7,990 bases of DNA, from assembly GCA_958372035.1 (NCBI GenBank), contig CATXML010000045.1:1-7990 (forward strand), in the 5' to 3' direction. Within the stretch, counting starts at the first letter, position 1. Every line of letters begins with the position of its first letter. A model generated the notes under the pieces. It did no database searches, had not been told where the DNA came from, and saw only the letters and a list, made by a program, of their open reading frames with translations. The position numbers were made by a program, and so were the translations under genes. Source of the stretch: an uncultured Collinsella sp. (GTDB lineage: Bacteria; Actinomycetota; Coriobacteriia; Coriobacteriales; Coriobacteriaceae). Shown here one piece after another: positions 1 through 5,607 of the stretch.

Positions 1-157
1 CGACGCGCTGCGGCTTGAGCGGCGACACGCGCATCACGGTGACGGCGACGGCCAGCACCATGGCGATGGCAAACGACTCAAGCGTCATGCCCCAGGTTGC
101 TAGCAGCGCGTCAATGTAGTTCTGGCCATAGAGCGACCAGAGCTCGGAGAGACTCAT
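1..157 (-). CDS. Amino-acid ABC transporter permease, N-terminal fragment
   Basis: Only the first 52 codons are inside the window; the gene continues past the left edge. It starts at the ATG complementary to 155-157, with a GGGAGG ribosome binding site just upstream. The peptide begins MSLSELWSLYGQNYIDALLA, followed by a hydrophobic helix at about residues 27-44 and the end MRVSPLKPQRV. That layout is typical of the His/Glu/Gln (HisM/GlnP/GluC) permease family: a short periplasmic-side start, a first membrane helix, and a basic MRxSP turn. The MRVSP motif recalls GluC of glutamate importers. It lies 138 bp downstream of a binding-protein gene on the same strand, so the two probably form one importer, with the ATPase expected further left. 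The family call is fairly secure; the substrate is not. Confidence 0.8.
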   Translation of the reverse strand, partial: MSLSELWSLYGQNYIDALLATWGMTLESFAIAMVLAVAVTVMRVSPLKPQRV

Positions 158-181
158 GCGGACCTCCCGCCGATAAGGAAA

Positions 182-207
182 GGGGCTCCCGTGTGTACGG
201 AAGCCCC
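182..207 (-). terminator. Intercistronic hairpin between binding protein and permease
   Basis: GGGGCTcCCGT (182-192) pairs with ACGGaAGCCCC (197-207), giving about ten base pairs with one mismatch and a four-base loop. Read on the minus strand it is followed by TTTCCTTAT, a poor U-tract. It lies between the end of the binding-protein gene and the ribosome binding site of the permease. The likely role is partial termination, or protection of the upstream message from 3' decay. Either would leave more binding protein than permease, as is common in importer operons. Function is inferred from position and structure only. Confidence 0.55.
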
Positions 208-282
208 GACAACTCAGTAAGGAAACAGTTTAGCGCAATAAAGCGTACCGTGCGTTTCCGTATGGTTTCGTTGCGGCCGTTA

Positions 283-299
283 CTAGGCGCGTTGCCTAG
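283..299. repeat. Small inverted repeat over the binding-protein stop codon
   Basis: CTAGGC (283-288) and GCCTAG (294-299) form a perfect 6-bp inverted repeat with a five-base loop, and the stop codon lies in one arm. The octamer CTAGGCGC also occurs twice in direct orientation (283-290 and 296-303). It may be a minor RNA hairpin at the end of the message, or chance. No function can be assigned. Confidence 0.3.
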
Positions 300-1291
300 G
301 CGCCGATCTCGGGCAGCTCGGGAACATTGGTGTCGCCCGTGCGGTCGCCGATGCAGATCTGCCACAGCTCGGTCCAGGTGCCGTCGTCCTCGATCTTCTT
401 GAGGAAGTCGTTGACAAAGGCGACACCGTCGGAATCGAGCGGCAGGCCGATGCCATAGGGCTCCTTGCTGCCGAAGGGCTTGCCGGCGATCTTGTACTTG
501 CCGGGCTCGCGGACCAGGGCGCTCTGCTGCATGTTGTTATCGATGACGTAGGCGTCAACGCGGCCCTGCTGGAGTGCCTGGCGGGCCTCCTCGTCGGTCT
601 TGAACTCCTGCTGGCTGGCCTTGGGAGCGAACTCCTCCAGGATGGCGGGGCCGTTGGAGCCGGACTGGACGGCGACGTTCTTGTCGGCCAGGTCGTCGAC
701 GCTCTTGATGTCGTCGTTGTCGGCGAGCACTAGGATAGCCTGCTGGGTGTAGTAGTAGGGACCGGCGAAGGAGACGAGCTTCTTGCGCTCGTCAGTGATG
801 GTGTAGGTGGCAAAGACAGCGTCGACCTGGCCGTTCTGCAGGACGGACTCGCGCGTGTCCGAGGTCACCTGGGTGATCTCGACCTTGTTCTCGCCCAGGA
901 TGTAGTTGGACAGAAGCTGCGCGACGCCGGCATCGAAGCCACGGGTCTGACCGTCTTTCTCGTTGAGGAGGGAGAAGAGCGTGGAGGTCTGAACGCCACC
1001 GATCTTAAAAACGCCGGCGTCCTTGACGGCCGTGGCCCAGGTGCTGGCGGCGATAGCGTCGTTATCGGCCTTGGGGCCGTTGTCGACGAGCTTGTCGAAC
1101 GCCTTGGCGTCGAGCGTGGTGGAAGCCTCGGTATCATTGGGGCTCTTGGAGGAGCCGGCGGCGGAACCCTTGTCGGCCTCGGCGCTGGTGTCGGAGCAGC
1201 CGGCAAGACCAAGGCCGGCGACGGTTGCGAAGGTGGCGGCGACGAAGCCGCGGCGGTCGAGAACGACCTGCTGGGAGAGGTTCTTGCTCAT
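296..1291 (-). CDS. Amino-acid ABC transporter substrate-binding lipoprotein (SBP_bac_3 family)
   Basis: This 331-residue protein captures a polar amino acid outside the membrane and delivers it to the permease encoded downstream. The start is supported by AGAAAGG nine bases upstream. The N-terminus has a twin-arginine-like signal (DRRGFVA, residues 12-18), a hydrophobic stretch and a lipobox LAGC with Cys32 as the predicted lipidated residue. A low-complexity linker (about 33-60) precedes the binding domain (about 90-315). Family hallmarks seen are GFD (118-120), Arg147 in DTRESVL at the position that usually grips the ligand carboxylate, VDAVFATYTITDER (156-169), FAGPYYYT (175-182) and VDAYVIDN (245-252), whose acidic residues usually bind the ligand amino group. 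It resembles GluB/PEB1-type glutamate, aspartate or glutamine binders. The family is secure; the exact ligand is inferred. Confidence 0.9.
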   Translation of the reverse strand: MSKNLSQQVVLDRRGFVAATFATVAGLGLAGCSDTSAEADKGSAAGSSKSPNDTEASTTLDAKAFDKLVDNGPKADNDAIAASTWATAVKDAGVFKIGGVQTSTLFSLLNEKDGQTRGFDAGVAQLLSNYILGENKVEITQVTSDTRESVLQNGQVDAVFATYTITDERKKLVSFAGPYYYTQQAILVLADNDDIKSVDDLADKNVAVQSGSNGPAILEEFAPKASQQEFKTDEEARQALQQGRVDAYVIDNNMQQSALVREPGKYKIAGKPFGSKEPYGIGLPLDSDGVAFVNDFLKKIEDDGTWTELWQICIGDRTGDTNVPELPEIGA

Positions 1292-1334
1292 GGTAGAACA
1301 CCTTTCTCAATAAAATCCCTAGCGGTTGAGTAGA

Positions 1335-1364
1335 GTTATACCCTATCGCGCTCAAATGGGTCAA
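1335..1364 (-). promoter_or_regulatory. Predicted sigma-70-type promoter of the amino-acid importer
   Basis: On the minus strand TTGACC (complement of 1359-1364) is followed after 18 bp by TATAAC (complement of 1335-1340). Both are close to consensus. The transcript would start near 1328 and have a leader of about 35-40 bases carrying the AGAAAGG ribosome binding site. This is the best promoter match in the window. No operator is evident in it. Confidence 0.75.
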
Positions 1365-1406
1365 CACGAAATAACTCAGAAACATACTTACCTTATGGGT
1401 TATTGT

Positions 1407-1441
1407 ACCTACCAAAAAAGGACAGGTTTATTTTGGCAGGT
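1407..1441. repeat. REP-like hairpin with GGACAGG loop, copy 1
   Basis: ACCTACCAAAA (1407-1417) pairs with TTTTGGCAGGT (1431-1441), an 11-bp inverted repeat with one mismatch. The loop contains GGACAGG (1420-1426). The same heptamer occupies the loop of a second, stronger hairpin 90 bp away. This suggests one family of repetitive extragenic palindromes. It lies upstream of the importer promoter. Confidence 0.5.
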
Positions 1442-1495
1442 TTTATCTGGGCAAACGACGATTGTTACAGCTGATATAGCGTTTTGCGTGACCTA

Positions 1496-1534
1496 AAACC
1501 ACCACAAAGGGGACAGGCACCTTTGTGGTGGTTT
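1496..1534. repeat. REP-like hairpin with GGACAGG loop, copy 2
   Basis: A perfect 15-bp inverted repeat: AAACCACCACAAAGG (1496-1510) and CCTTTGTGGTGGTTT (1520-1534) around a nine-base loop GGACAGGCA. The string GGGGACAGGCACC is familiar from repetitive intergenic palindromes in Coriobacteriia and several Firmicutes, where such REPs are mobilised by REP-associated tyrosine transposases. That link is from memory and was not searched. No such transposase lies in the window. Confidence 0.7.
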
Positions 1535-1566
1535 GGGCTGGTACGGCGGCCGGTCTCGTTGTTTTG

Positions 1567-1621
1567 TCTCAATCTGTAACATCTGCAGCCATTTTTGCCG
1601 AGTAACTGTTACAGATTGAGA
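1567..1621. repeat. Inverted-repeat unit 1 of a three-unit phased array
   Basis: TCTCAATCTGTAACA (1567-1581) and its perfect 15-bp complement TGTTACAGATTGAGA (1607-1621) flank a 25-base spacer. The centres of the CTGTWACAG cores are at 1578 and 1610, 32 bp apart. The same 32-bp geometry recurs in units 2 and 3. Confidence 0.75.
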
Positions 1622-1644
1622 TTATCTCCTTAGGGGAATTCGAA

Positions 1645-1703
1645 TGTCTCGATCTGTAACAGTTAGACGGCCAAAAGGTCTCTATCTGTTACAGATCGAG
1701 ACA
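1645..1703. repeat. Inverted-repeat unit 2 of a three-unit phased array
   Basis: This unit has the longest arms: an 18-bp perfect inverted repeat, TGTCTCGATCTGTAACAG (1645-1662) against 1686-1703. Core centres are at 1658 and 1690, again 32 bp apart and 80 bp from those of unit 1. The right arm sits inside its own 25-base near-palindrome (1678-1702), with GTCTC and GAGAC ends around a central CTGTTACAG. Left-arm flank TTAGACGG (1663-1670) is repeated in unit 3. Confidence 0.78.
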
Positions 1704-1724
1704 AAGGTCAGGGGCAAAGACGGT

Positions 1725-1785
1725 TTGTCTAGATCTGTAACAGTTAGACGGGAATTCGGGCCATAGATGTTACAGATTGAGATAA
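1725..1785. repeat. Inverted-repeat unit 3 of a three-unit phased array
   Basis: The 18-base arms at 1725-1742 and 1768-1785 match as an inverted repeat with three mismatches. Core centres are at 1739 and 1771, 32 bp apart and 81 bp from those of unit 2. TTAGACGG follows the left arm (1744-1751), as in unit 2. GGGAATTCG (1750-1758) also occurs at 1634-1642 between units 1 and 2, in a different phase. Confidence 0.72.
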
Positions 1786-1795
1786 TCGCGCCGCG

Positions 1796-1838
1796 AAAAT
1801 AAAAACCTCCGCAGGGATGCTTCCCTTGCGGAGGTTTT
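1796..1838 (-). terminator. Rho-independent terminator of the DXS-family gene
   Basis: The 12-bp outer stem AAAACCTCCGCA (1802-1813) pairs with TGCGGAGGTTTT (1827-1838). It is topped by GGGA/TCCC, a single bulged T and a four-base loop. On the minus strand the stem runs into TTTTTATTTT, a good U-tract. It begins one base after the stop codon of the DXS-family gene, so termination is immediate. The A-rich left arm also gives a few T residues on the plus strand, but no plus-strand gene ends here. Confidence 0.92.
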
Positions 1839-1839
1839 C

Positions 1840-3621
1840 TTACTCGTTGAGTAGCCTTACGGCTTCGGCGGCCATGTTTTCGGCCGTCATGCCGTTCTGT
1901 GCGAGCAGTTCGTTGGGGTCGTAGCGGTCGGGGAAGCCCTTGGCGATGCCGAAGGTGCGCGTGCGCACGGGCGTGCAGGCCAAGTAGCACGCGACACGCT
2001 CGCCCCAGCCACCGTCCAAGATGCCGTCCTCGAGAGTGACGACAACGCGATGCTCGGCGGCAAGGCTGTCGAGGAACTCACGGTCGAGCTCAGTTGCATA
2101 GCGCGGGTTGACGAGCGTGGCCTCGATGCCGTACTCGGCAGCCAAGCGGTTTGCCACGCGCTCGCCCAACTCAAAGAAATCGCCAAGCGCGAGCACGGCC
2201 ACGTCGCGACCCTGGCGCACCACGTTGTAATGAACGGCGCCGTAATCGGCGTCCTCGGCAGGCGCCAAGTCGGGGCGGCTTACCAAGCCAATGCCCGGCA
2301 CGCGAATCGCCACGGGATGCTCGCGGTGATCGAGCGACCAGCTCAGCATGGACAGATATTCCTCCATACAGGAAGGCGCCAGGTAACGCATATTGGGGAG
2401 AGCGCCCAGCATGGAAATATCAAAGAACGAAAGATGCGTCTCGGATGTGGTGCCAAAGATCGACGCGCCAAATACCAGGATGGTTGCGGGGGCGTCGTTG
2501 AGGCACAGGTCGTGCCACAGTTCGTCGTAGGCACGCTGCAAAAACGTGCCGTACACACCAAAGACCGGCTTGGCACCGGCGCTGGCGAGCGCGGTGGCAA
2601 AGGTGACGGCGTGTTCCTCGGCAATGCCCACGTCGACAAACTGCTTGCCTGCCGCGGCGCGAAGCTCGGGTGTAAAGCCCATGATGTAGGGCGTGGCCGC
2701 CGTGATGCCCACGACCTGCGGATCGCGCTCGATGGCAGCGCTCAGGGCCTCGCCCGTAATATCGGCATAGGTGCGCGGCGCAGGCTCGCTCGGATGGCCC
2801 GGGCAGAGCTTGCGCCCAGTCGCCATGTCAAACGGACCCACATGATGCCAGCGCTCGGGGTCGCTCTGGGCCGGCTCAAAGCCCTTACCCTTGGCGGTGG
2901 AGACGTGCAGCACGATGGGATGATTGATATCGCGCAGCTCCTGCAACGCGTCGACCAGGGCCAACACATCGTTGCCGGCGTCCAAATAGCGGTAGTCGAG
3001 TCCCAGCGCGCGAAAAACGTTACGCTCGGCAGCGCCGTTGCTGGCGCGCAGCTCGGCCAGATTGCGATACAGGCCACCGTGGTTTTCGGCGATGGACTGG
3101 TCGTTATCGTTGACGATGATGATCAGGTTGCTGTCGAGATCGGCGGCATTGTTGAAGCCCTCAAACGCCAAGCCGCCCGAAAGCGAGCCGTCGCCAATGA
3201 TGGTGATGACGTTGTACGCATCACCCGCCAGGTCACGAGCGTGCGCCAGGCCGCAGCCCAGGCTCACCGACGTGGAGGTATGGCCCATGGCGAACAGGTC
3301 GTGCTCGGACTCGTCGGGATTGGCAAAGCCAGAGGCCTCGCCGTAGCGTGCCGGGTCGATATAAGTGTACGCGCGCCCAGTCAGCGCCTTGTGGGCATAG
3401 GTCTGGTGCGATACGTCAAAGACAATTTTGTCGGTGGGGGAGTTAAACACGCGATGAAGCGCAACCGTAAGCTCAACGACGCCCAGGTTGGGGGCAACGT
3501 GCCCGCCGACGGCGGCGGAGCTTTCGAGGATGGCGTGGCGGATCTCGCCGCAGAGCAGCGGAAGCTCGGCGCGATCGAGAGCCTTGACGTCCTCGGGCGT
3601 TGTCGTTTGCGTAAGCAGCAT
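1840..3621 (-). CDS. dxs: DXS-family thiamine-diphosphate enzyme (1-deoxyxylulose-5-phosphate synthase-like), divergent
   Basis: DXS joins pyruvate and glyceraldehyde 3-phosphate into 1-deoxyxylulose 5-phosphate, feeding isoprenoid, thiamine and pyridoxal synthesis. This cytosolic 593-residue protein is shorter than typical DXS (about 620-640). Seen are GGHVAPNLG (39-47), HQTYAHK (72-78), the thiamine-diphosphate motif GDGSLSGG (143-150) through NDND (171-174), VGIAEEHAVTF with catalytic-type Glu335 (331-341), YGTFLQRAYD (357-366) and a C-terminal transketolase domain (about 460-593). The MEP-type motif DRAGxVGxDGxTH is altered to FGASIFGTTSETH (384-396). Residues matching E. coli Arg420 and Arg478 are Gly385 and Gly443, and Asp427 is Thr392. 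A stop codon just upstream in frame fixes this as the first ATG; GGAG is 12 bases away, a weak site. Family membership is sure. True DXS activity is uncertain, so the symbol is provisional. Confidence 0.85.
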   Translation of the reverse strand: MLLTQTTTPEDVKALDRAELPLLCGEIRHAILESSAAVGGHVAPNLGVVELTVALHRVFNSPTDKIVFDVSHQTYAHKALTGRAYTYIDPARYGEASGFANPDESEHDLFAMGHTSTSVSLGCGLAHARDLAGDAYNVITIIGDGSLSGGLAFEGFNNAADLDSNLIIIVNDNDQSIAENHGGLYRNLAELRASNGAAERNVFRALGLDYRYLDAGNDVLALVDALQELRDINHPIVLHVSTAKGKGFEPAQSDPERWHHVGPFDMATGRKLCPGHPSEPAPRTYADITGEALSAAIERDPQVVGITAATPYIMGFTPELRAAAGKQFVDVGIAEEHAVTFATALASAGAKPVFGVYGTFLQRAYDELWHDLCLNDAPATILVFGASIFGTTSETHLSFFDISMLGALPNMRYLAPSCMEEYLSMLSWSLDHREHPVAIRVPGIGLVSRPDLAPAEDADYGAVHYNVVRQGRDVAVLALGDFFELGERVANRLAAEYGIEATLVNPRYATELDREFLDSLAAEHRVVVTLEDGILDGGWGERVACYLACTPVRTRTFGIAKGFPDRYDPNELLAQNGMTAENMAAEAVRLLNE

Positions 3622-3849
3622 CGTTGTGGGTTACTCCATGCGAATCGTGCGCCGGCACTCCCTCGGCCGGCACAATTGCACAAGACAGTCTCGCACATTT
3701 TGGCGTTTGATATGTGACGGCGGCGCGGTAATTCGCCAACTGGTGGGGCAAAACGTTTTGTCCGATGCCATACTGATAAGTTCCATGATGATTTTATTCA
3801 TTGCGTGCAGGCTGTGGCTTGTCGCCGTGAGTCGCTGGAAGGAGACAGC
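3622..3849. promoter_or_regulatory. Divergent intergenic region with candidate operator palindrome (3749-3760)
   Basis: This 228-bp region must hold promoters for the DXS-family gene (leftward) and the HD-domain gene (rightward). Neither has a clear -35/-10 pair. The outstanding element is the perfect 12-bp palindrome CAAAACGTTTTG at 3749-3760. It extends to 18 bp (3746-3763) with one mismatched pair. A central CG within AAACGTTT is typical of LacI-family operators, which is only a resemblance. No leader terminator, T-box or thiamine-diphosphate riboswitch was recognised. Confidence 0.45.
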
Positions 3850-4386
3850 ATGTCCGATGTCGCTCGTGCCGAGAAAATCGCGTGCGAAGTAGACCATGCT
3901 GCCCGTCAACTGGCACAGGCGGGCCGTCTGGACCTGACGCGCGAGTTTATCCAGCATGGCGATGTGACGGTGTATGCGCATGTGACCTCGGTGGCGCGGG
4001 CAAGTCTGTCATTTGCCGAGCGCTTGGGCCGTGCTGGCATTTCGGTCGACCGCGCCTCGCTGCTGCGCGGGGCCCTGCTGCACGATTACTTTCTCTATGA
4101 CTGGCACGATCCCGACCCAAGCCATCGACTGCATGGCTTTCGTCACCCGTTTTTTGCCCTGGCGCGTGCGGAGGAAGATTTTGAGCTGACGCCGCGCGAG
4201 CGGAATATTATCGTACGGCATATGTTTCCGCTGGTACCGGTGCCGCCGACGTGTCGTGAGGCATGGATTGTGTGCCTGGCGGATAAATGGTGCGCACTGC
4301 GCGAGACGGTCGCCGGCCGTCTGCGGCGCAAGGACGAGGCGGACGATGACGTGAGCAGCGAATCGAACGAAAAGAGGAGAGGGTAG
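3850..4386 (+). CDS. HD-domain metal-dependent phosphohydrolase, uncharacterised
   Basis: This 178-residue soluble protein shows the full set of HD-superfamily metal ligands: His44 (VYAHVTSVAR), His78-Asp79 (LLHDY), His99 (FRHP), His124 (VRHMFP) and Asp145 (LADK). HD proteins cleave phosphomonoesters, nucleotides or cyclic nucleotides; the substrate here is unknown. The ATG at 3850 is preferred because AAGGAG lies five bases before it. An in-frame ATG at 3805 would add 15 residues but lacks a good ribosome binding site. The tail after residue 160 is charged and looks disordered. The stop is 3 bp before the next gene, so the two are almost certainly cotranscribed and probably work together. 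Confidence 0.82.
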   Translation: MSDVARAEKIACEVDHAARQLAQAGRLDLTREFIQHGDVTVYAHVTSVARASLSFAERLGRAGISVDRASLLRGALLHDYFLYDWHDPDPSHRLHGFRHPFFALARAEEDFELTPRERNIIVRHMFPLVPVPPTCREAWIVCLADKWCALRETVAGRLRRKDEADDDVSSESNEKRRG

Positions 4387-4389
4387 ACG

Positions 4390-5409
4390 GTGGGAACCGC
4401 GATCGACATGGCTTTTGGCGGCGCGACGCTTGCCGCCTGTCCACTCTCGGCACTGGTGCTCTCGTTTGCCTTTTACGGGTTTTGCGGCTGGGCGTGGGAG
4501 TCGACGGTTTGCGCCATGCTCAATCACGGACGATTTGCCAACAGTGGCTTTTTGCTGGGGCCGTGTTGCCCTATCTATGGTGTGGGCGGCATAGCCTGCT
4601 GGCTTTTGCTGCGCGGGATTCCAGATGCCTCGAGCCAGTTTGTCGCCGCGGCGCTTGTATGCAGCGTAATCGAGTACAGTGTGGGCCTTCTATTGGAAAA
4701 AACAACAGGCGCGCGCTTTTGGGATTACTCACACCTGCCGTTTAACCTGCACGGACGCATCTGCCTGTACTGGGCCTGTGCGTTTGGCTTGGGCGCGCTG
4801 TGCATTTGCCGCTTGGTGGAGCCGGCATTGCTGGGGCTGCTCGGCCATCTGCCGGTGCTGATTGTGCGGCTGTCCGCCTTTATCGTCGCGGTCGCGATGA
4901 TGGTCGATGCGGTGTGCTCGTTGGCCAGCTGGCGCCGCCTGTCCGATGAGCTGGAGCGTGTGCGTGCCGACCTTGCCGACCGCATCAATGAGTCGCTTGC
5001 CGATGCCTCCGACTCTATGCTCGAACGTATTCCCGATTCGGCGATCGATTCGGTGGCGCAGACGCATATCCGCGGTCGCGCCGTTAACGCCTGGCTGGCC
5101 GAGCTGGGCGACGCGGCGCTCGATGCCCTGCGCGAGAAGGCTTCGATGCCGACATTTATCTCGGATGGTGCTCGCGGCCTGGCGCTCGCTGCCCGCCGCG
5201 TGGCCGATGCCGCGCCGAGCATGCCGCGTCCGTCGCTCAGTCGTCGCCTTGCCGGAAAGCGCATGAGCCGTCCGGTGCCGAGCGTGTCGCTCAGCCGCCG
5301 CGACCTACGCTTCTTTAACGCCTTCCCGCGTCTGCGCATCAATCGCTACGAGGGCGTCATCCGAGCTACCGACCTCCGCGACCGAGCCCGCGAGCTGTTC
5401 CGGCGCTAG
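4390..5409 (+). CDS. CmpB-family (PF06541) membrane protein, putative ABC-transporter permease-like
   Basis: This is a 339-residue protein. The first ~180 residues hold about five hydrophobic segments (about 17-35, 52-74, 82-101, 124-143, 150-178) with the family hallmarks GWAWES (33-38), LLGPCCPIYG (55-64) and FWDYSHLPFNLHGRICLYW (110-128). The family is annotated as a putative ABC-transporter permease, but this is weakly founded and no ATPase gene is adjacent. The remaining ~155 residues are a basic, Arg-rich cytosolic tail, partly helical (183-205), which is longer than in many members as I recall them. A GTG start at 4390 is chosen for its spacing from GAGGAGAGGG; ATG at 4408 is possible. 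It is coupled to the HD-domain gene with a 3-bp gap. Confidence 0.8.
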   Translation: MGTAIDMAFGGATLAACPLSALVLSFAFYGFCGWAWESTVCAMLNHGRFANSGFLLGPCCPIYGVGGIACWLLLRGIPDASSQFVAAALVCSVIEYSVGLLLEKTTGARFWDYSHLPFNLHGRICLYWACAFGLGALCICRLVEPALLGLLGHLPVLIVRLSAFIVAVAMMVDAVCSLASWRRLSDELERVRADLADRINESLADASDSMLERIPDSAIDSVAQTHIRGRAVNAWLAELGDAALDALREKASMPTFISDGARGLALAARRVADAAPSMPRPSLSRRLAGKRMSRPVPSVSLSRRDLRFFNAFPRLRINRYEGVIRATDLRDRARELFRR

Positions 5410-5607
5410 CCAGAGCGGGGCCAAGCGCGCCCTTCTCGTTCGCACGTTTCCCGTTCGTTTCGCGCCCGTTGCCGCGCCGTTTCCAAGATTGCGGCACCGT
5501 TTCCATTCGACAACGCGGCGTTTAACAACGCCGTATCTGGTCTACACCAGTTGCCCCTCGGCCGCATTATGGGCGCCGACAACGTCCATGCGACCAAGGG
5601 GGAGCGA
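5410..5607 (+). promoter_or_regulatory. Leader of amtB with 11-bp phased repeats and two hairpins
   Basis: No gene is credible here. A weak GGGC/GCCC hairpin (5418-5432) followed by TTCTCGTT may end the upstream transcript. GTTTC (5446-5450), GTTTC (5457-5461), GTTGC (5468-5472) and GTTTC (5479-5483) recur at exactly 11-bp steps, with another GTTTC at 5499 out of phase. On the other strand this reads GAAAC-N6-GAAAC, which recalls the half-sites of actinobacterial GlnR boxes that control amtB. Two short hairpins follow: CGGCGTT/AACGCCG with loop TAAC (5516-5533), and CTGGT/ACCAG with loop CTAC (5537-5550). No convincing -35/-10 pair was found. Confidence 0.45.

Larger units (their letters stand above)
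1292..1839. other. 548-bp gene-free region filled with repeats
   Basis: No credible coding region is present here. From low to high coordinates it holds the importer ribosome binding site and promoter (to 1364), a REP-like hairpin (1407-1441), an isolated degenerate TTGTTACAG motif (1462-1470), a second REP-like hairpin (1496-1534), three ~80-bp inverted-repeat units (1567-1785) and the terminator of the upstream DXS-family gene (1796-1838). It is more AT-rich than the flanking genes. No transposase or other mobility gene is seen. Confidence 0.8.

Noticed and set aside
97..402. A 101-codon plus-strand frame across the importer intergenic region
   Set aside because: It overlaps both importer genes on the opposite strand and the hairpin between them, and is Arg-rich low-complexity sequence typical of spurious frames.
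1462..1470. TTGTTACAG as a fourth member of the dyad array
   Set aside because: Its centre (1466) does not fall on the 80-bp phase and it lacks the flanking TCTC/GAGA bases and a partner arm, so it was not counted.
1567..1785. Regularly spaced repeats that might be a CRISPR array
   Set aside because: The copies alternate in orientation, spacings alternate 32/48 bp, there are only six copies, some between-repeat sequence is shared, and no cas gene is near.
1682..1990. A 102-codon frame on the minus strand across the repeat array and the dxs end
   Set aside because: It crosses the terminator and repeats and overlaps the DXS-family gene in another frame.
2050..3717. A long open frame (555 codons) on the plus strand opposite the DXS-family gene
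   Set aside because: It is antisense to a clear enzyme gene, has no recognisable motif and is compositionally odd. Long antisense frames are common in GC-rich genes.
3805..3849. Upstream ATG giving 15 extra residues on the HD-domain protein
   Set aside because: It has no good ribosome binding site, whereas AAGGAG is placed correctly for the ATG at 3850.
3622..3849. A thiamine-diphosphate or other riboswitch before the DXS-family gene
   Set aside because: No conserved riboswitch core and no leader terminator could be recognised in either direction.
5551..5607. N-terminal extension of AmtB from a TTG at 5551
   Set aside because: The added residues are not hydrophobic or family-like. The ATG at 5608 has a strong ribosome binding site and a typical Amt start.
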